This document shows, in pieces, positions 6,484 to 8,727 of a stretch of DNA of 8,727 bases. Source of the DNA: Lutispora sp. GTDB lineage: Bacteria > Bacillota > Clostridia > Lutisporales > Lutisporaceae. Below the pieces are notes generated by a model. That model was not told where the DNA came from. It saw only the letters and a list, made by a program, of their open reading frames with translations, and made no database searches. The stretch lies in assembly GCA_030834765.1 (NCBI GenBank), contig JAUQXG010000208.1, positions 1-8,727 on the forward strand, in the 5' to 3' direction. Both the position numbers and the translations under genes were made by a program. Numbering within the stretch: the stretch's first letter is position 1; each line of letters opens with the position of its first letter.

Positions 6484-7485
6484 TTACTTAAAGCAATCTT
6501 GGATAATAGTTACTTTCTTATTTGCAGCATCAAGCTCAATCTCACACCCTATTGGTAGAGTCATCATTGGATGCGTATGACAGCAATCAAAATCGGCAAT
6601 GAATGGCAACCTTTTATCTCCCATTACTTCTAATAATATTTCGTATGGTTTTCTCCCAGTACCTGAATCATCAAACAATTCATGTTTTCCAAGTATAATG
6701 CCAGAAATCCTATCAAATACTCCGTTTAGCTTCAACAAAGAAAAGCTTCTCTCAATGGTTCCAGCATCTTTCATGGTATCTTCTATAAAGAGTATGTCAC
6801 CTTTTTTTATTTCAGGCATATATTCACTGCCCCAAATACCCTGCATTGTATTCAAATTTCCACCCATCAATCTTCCTGTAGCAATCCCATCATATACTGT
6901 TATCAAGTTATTTTCTCTTTCTTCTTTTCCTCTATCTTGTTTTTCCCATTCTAAAGATTCGTCTGTCCAAATTGGTGGTGCGTTTAAAGTATATGGGATT
7001 TGAATATTATCTGTAACAATGTCTTCGAAATACTCATAGGTATAATCAACAAATGGAGGGAATTCCCCAAAGGATGCAACTAATGCAGGTCCATAAAAAG
7101 TATTTATTCCTGTTTTTGCATATATTGCAAGTAAAATAGCAGTAACATCCGAATATCCTATTATTATTTTAGGATTTCTTTTAAATTCATCATAATCTAT
7201 ATAAGGAAGAATTGAATTTGAATTCATTCCTCCGATTGTAGACATGATAACTTTTACTTCTGGATTTCTAATTAAAGCATTTAATTCTTCCGCTCTTTGT
7301 TTAATACTCCCAGATCTGTAGAAGTCGCATTTTCCTGTTAAGCTTCCTTCTATTATTTTAAAGCCCTTACTCTGCAAATACTTTTTTGCCCTTTCAAACC
7401 TGTTAGGGCAGGAATATGTTATAGGTGATGATGGTGAAAAAATACCAATGGAATCACCTGTCTTTAATTTTGTTATACTATTCAT
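6484..7485 (-). CDS. S66 family serine peptidase (LD-carboxypeptidase/MccF-like)
   Basis: This is a complete 333-residue cytosolic peptidase. The N-terminal strand GDSIGIFSPSSPI (residues 10-22) and STIGGMNSNSILPYIDYDEF (82-101) are typical of the S66 fold. The catalytic triad is visible: S112 in GYSDVTA, E235 in FIEDT, and H303 in CCHTHPMMTLPIG (Gly-His in most members, Cys-His here). The family includes LdcA, which trims murein tetrapeptides during wall recycling, and MccF, which cleaves the amide bond of microcin C and related aminoacyl-nucleotides. The length (nearer MccF, about 344, than LdcA, about 304) and the insertion SLEWEKQDRGKEERENN with W180, placed where MccF has its substrate-stacking Trp loop, favour the MccF subgroup. 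The SD is weak, and a 10-bp inverted repeat ends 8 nt before the ATG. The truncated HAD gene ends 34 nt upstream, implying co-transcription. Confidence 0.93.
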   Translation of the reverse strand: MNSITKLKTGDSIGIFSPSSPITYSCPNRFERAKKYLQSKGFKIIEGSLTGKCDFYRSGSIKQRAEELNALIRNPEVKVIMSTIGGMNSNSILPYIDYDEFKRNPKIIIGYSDVTAILLAIYAKTGINTFYGPALVASFGEFPPFVDYTYEYFEDIVTDNIQIPYTLNAPPIWTDESLEWEKQDRGKEERENNLITVYDGIATGRLMGGNLNTMQGIWGSEYMPEIKKGDILFIEDTMKDAGTIERSFSLLKLNGVFDRISGIILGKHELFDDSGTGRKPYEILLEVMGDKRLPFIADFDCCHTHPMMTLPIGCEIELDAANKKVTIIQDCFK

Positions 7486-7493
7486 TGTTTATC

Positions 7494-7535
7494 TTTAGTG
7501 AGAGCATGCCTTATTCATATTAAGATCTCACTAAA
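7494..7535. repeat. Perfect 10-bp inverted repeat at the S66 gene translation start
   Basis: TTTAGTGAGA (7494-7503) and TCTCACTAAA (7526-7535) are perfect complements separated by 22 nt. In the minus-strand transcript one arm covers the last codons of the HAD gene and the other occupies the position where the SD of the S66 peptidase should be, ending 8 nt before its ATG. No T-tract follows. A hairpin here could limit initiation or mark an RNA processing site between the two cistrons. Confidence 0.6.
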
Positions 7536-8047
7536 TCTATCCCCCTTTCATATTCATATAAGCTTCGTATCTTTAAAATCCATTGTAAATCATATAGATT
7601 ATGAATGCATAATGATCCTATATCTAATTTAGGTTTATCTTCTCTTAGCATTAAAATAGATTGTATGCCCAGCTTTCTAGCACCTTCTATATTACTAGTG
7701 TTATCATCGATAAATAATGCTTCTTCTGAACTTACATTTAATTCTGATAGTGCCGTTTTAAACATTAATTCATGTGGTTTGTTTACACCTAAAACAGAAG
7801 ACATAACAAATGTAGAAAAATAATTTCTAAGTCCAACATTTCTAAATACCCTCTCTAGGGATGGCCAAGTATCAGATACTATTCCTAATCTATATCTCTT
7901 GCCTAACTCTGGTATAACCTTAAAAACATCCTCATAAAACAAGAACTTGTCATCATTGTAGACTGCATCTTTCGCTATTTCAGAAACATGCATTTCATTT
8001 AATTCTAGTGCAGGAAGCTCCTGCTTAATATTTCTAGCTTCTAGCAC
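7520..8047 (-). CDS. HAD-like hydrolase, N-terminally truncated (motif I missing)
   Basis: The open frame of 175 codons starts with GTG directly after the TGA of the upstream GNAT and in the same frame, with AGGGGG about 7 nt before it. The HAD core is clear: cap-to-core helix FYEDVFKVIPELGKRY (residues 37-52), motif II GIVSDTWPS with S58, motif III K90 in GVNKPHELMF, and motif IV LFIDDNTSNIEGA with D114-D115. Motif I, the N-terminal DxD that provides the nucleophile, is absent together with most of the cap; relatives I recall carry some 70-100 more residues. The upstream DNA codes for the GNAT in every position, so the missing part is not hidden in another frame. It is therefore probably a catalytically dead remnant or a deletion product, although the remaining frame is intact and could still be translated. 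Confidence 0.8.
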   Translation of the reverse strand: MLEARNIKQELPALELNEMHVSEIAKDAVYNDDKFLFYEDVFKVIPELGKRYRLGIVSDTWPSLERVFRNVGLRNYFSTFVMSSVLGVNKPHELMFKTALSELNVSSEEALFIDDNTSNIEGARKLGIQSILMLREDKPKLDIGSLCIHNLYDLQWILKIRSLYEYERGIDLVRS

Positions 8048-8629
8048 TCATATTCCCCCTAAAAAATCCCACCCTATGACTTCTTCTTTTAGCAATGCAA
8101 ATAAATATTCATCTGTATATTCGCCTCTATACCAAGCATTTTTTCTAAAATGGCCTTCTCTCCTCATTCCTATATTCTCAAGCAATTTAATTGAGTTCTT
8201 ATTTCTTACATCAGTTATTGCAATCACTCTATGCTTATTCAACACATTGAATATATATCCCAATAGACATTTAACTGCCTCTTTTCCAAATCCCTTATTT
8301 TGATATAAGGGGTCCAATGTATATCCTATTTCCACTTGATTCGTGTCTTGTGGTAATGTATGTATTGCACAATCCCCTATGAGATCTCCAGTAGACTTTA
8401 ATTCAATTGCAATTTGAAACCAGGTGTCAGGAATATCAGGCTCGAAATTCATTTGCTCTTTTACAAATTCACGAGCTTGTTCAAGTTTGTAGCTCTCCCA
8501 TCTTTCTCCTTGATATATAACTACATCAGGCTTGGTTCTGTACTTTAAAAATGCTTCTGCATCAGATTCTCTAAACTTCCTTAATATAATTCTTTCTGTT
8601 TCGATATTGATAAATTTTCTATCGTTCAT
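8048..8629 (-). CDS. GNAT family N-acetyltransferase, RimJ/RimL-like
   Basis: This is a complete 193-residue acetyltransferase. It opens with INIETERIILRKFRESDAEAF (residues 7-27), the signature start of RimJ/RimL-type GNATs. The acceptor-side segment is DTWFQIAIELKSTGDLIGDCAIH (68-90). Motif A is EIGYTLDPLYQNKGFGKEAVKCLL (100-123) with Q110-x-x-G113-x-G115, and motif B is N145-S146, L150 and NIGMRREGHF (152-161). The YRGEYTDEYLFALLKEE end is also typical. RimL-type enzymes acetylate protein N-termini, and relatives such as the MccE C-terminal domain acetylate aminoacyl-nucleotide toxins; the substrate is not determinable. The SD AAGGAG is 14 nt from the ATG, unusually far. The final residues VIGWDFLGGI go past the common end of the family and abut the truncated HAD gene, which suggests a recombination joint here. 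It is probably the first gene of an operon with the HAD remnant and S66 peptidase. Confidence 0.93.
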   Translation of the reverse strand: MNDRKFINIETERIILRKFRESDAEAFLKYRTKPDVVIYQGERWESYKLEQAREFVKEQMNFEPDIPDTWFQIAIELKSTGDLIGDCAIHTLPQDTNQVEIGYTLDPLYQNKGFGKEAVKCLLGYIFNVLNKHRVIAITDVRNKNSIKLLENIGMRREGHFRKNAWYRGEYTDEYLFALLKEEVIGWDFLGGI

Positions 8630-8649
8630 ATAATATTCTTCATCTCCTT
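8626..8649 (-). promoter_or_regulatory. SD with long spacing and a 5-codon mini-ORF at the GNAT start
   Basis: AAGGAG (8649-8644) lies 14 nt before the GNAT ATG, and no better in-frame start is available. Directly after it ATG AAG AAT ATT ATA TGA (8643-8626) encodes MKNII, and its TGA overlaps the GNAT ATG as ATGA. Coupled initiation is conceivable, but the SD touches the mini-ORF ATG, which is too close for efficient use. Confidence 0.3.
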
Positions 8650-8687
8650 TACTTCTGGCTAGTATGTCTTGTAACTTTCAAATAACA

Positions 8688-8711
8688 CAATATGGTAATT
8701 ATATCATATTG
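8688..8711. promoter_or_regulatory. Inverted repeat over a TATAAT upstream of the RimL-like GNAT
   Basis: CAATATG (8688-8694) and CATATTG (8705-8711) are perfect complements around a 10-nt centre that contains, on the minus strand, TATAAT (8703-8698). The position, about 70 nt before the GNAT start, would suit an operator over a -10 box. No good -35 is seen 17 nt further upstream, where the window ends. Confidence 0.3.
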
Positions 8712-8727
8712 AGAATTGACAGAATAT

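Noticed and set aside
6599..7003. 134-codon open frame on the plus strand
   Set aside because: It lies wholly antisense inside the S66 peptidase gene, has no recognisable domain, and the minus-strand frame carries a full catalytic triad.
1858..8303. Other plus-strand open frames of 62-83 codons (for example at 1858, 3154, 3418, 4197, 5390, 7605 and 8076)
   Set aside because: They are almost entirely antisense to well supported minus-strand genes, are rich in Ser, Leu, Ile and Phe as expected for shadow frames, and show no motif.

Overview
The window is AT-rich (roughly two thirds A+T by eye). Arginine codons are mostly AGA/AGG, and most starts have strong GGAG-type ribosome binding sites at 6-9 nt. 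This fits a low-GC Bacillota, most likely a clostridial chromosome; no 16S rRNA or other taxonomic marker is present to confirm it. Every credible gene lies on the minus strand, so transcription runs from high to low coordinates. No rRNA, tRNA, CRISPR array, transposase or integrase is seen.

The content is a dense run of small, soluble, single-domain enzymes of the kind that modify small molecules: five GNAT acetyltransferases (one cut by the left edge), a histidine phosphatase, an HD-domain phosphohydrolase, an alpha/beta hydrolase, a small ABC-like AAA ATPase, a flavodoxin-type reductase with a cysteine cluster, and an S66 serine peptidase of the LD-carboxypeptidase/MccF type. There are also two incomplete HAD phosphatase sequences.

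Read in transcription order: (1) 8629-6484 is a likely operon of a RimJ/RimL-type GNAT, an N-terminally truncated HAD gene that begins directly after the GNAT stop, and the S66 peptidase. (2) 6483-6188 is the longest gap and holds a 47-codon HAD fragment. (3) 6187-4591 holds the flavoprotein and the AAA ATPase, 55 nt apart. (4) 4590-4442 is a gap with a short open stretch in frame with the ATPase. (5) 4441-2292 holds a GNAT, the alpha/beta hydrolase and the HD protein, spaced by gaps of 100-120 nt. (6) 2171-1 holds a GNAT, then histidine phosphatase plus GNAT only 19 nt apart, then the partial GNAT.

The genes do not form one recognisable pathway. The co-orientation, the gene remnants in gaps and the repeated GNATs suggest an accessory region that gains and loses detoxification-type genes. 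The most concrete functional hypothesis is the RimL-like GNAT with the MccF-like S66 peptidase in one transcription unit. These are the two enzyme types used by the microcin C self-immunity proteins MccE and MccF. No GC-rich hairpin with a T-tract was found in any gap, so transcript ends are undefined. Several AT-rich inverted repeats in gaps may be regulatory.
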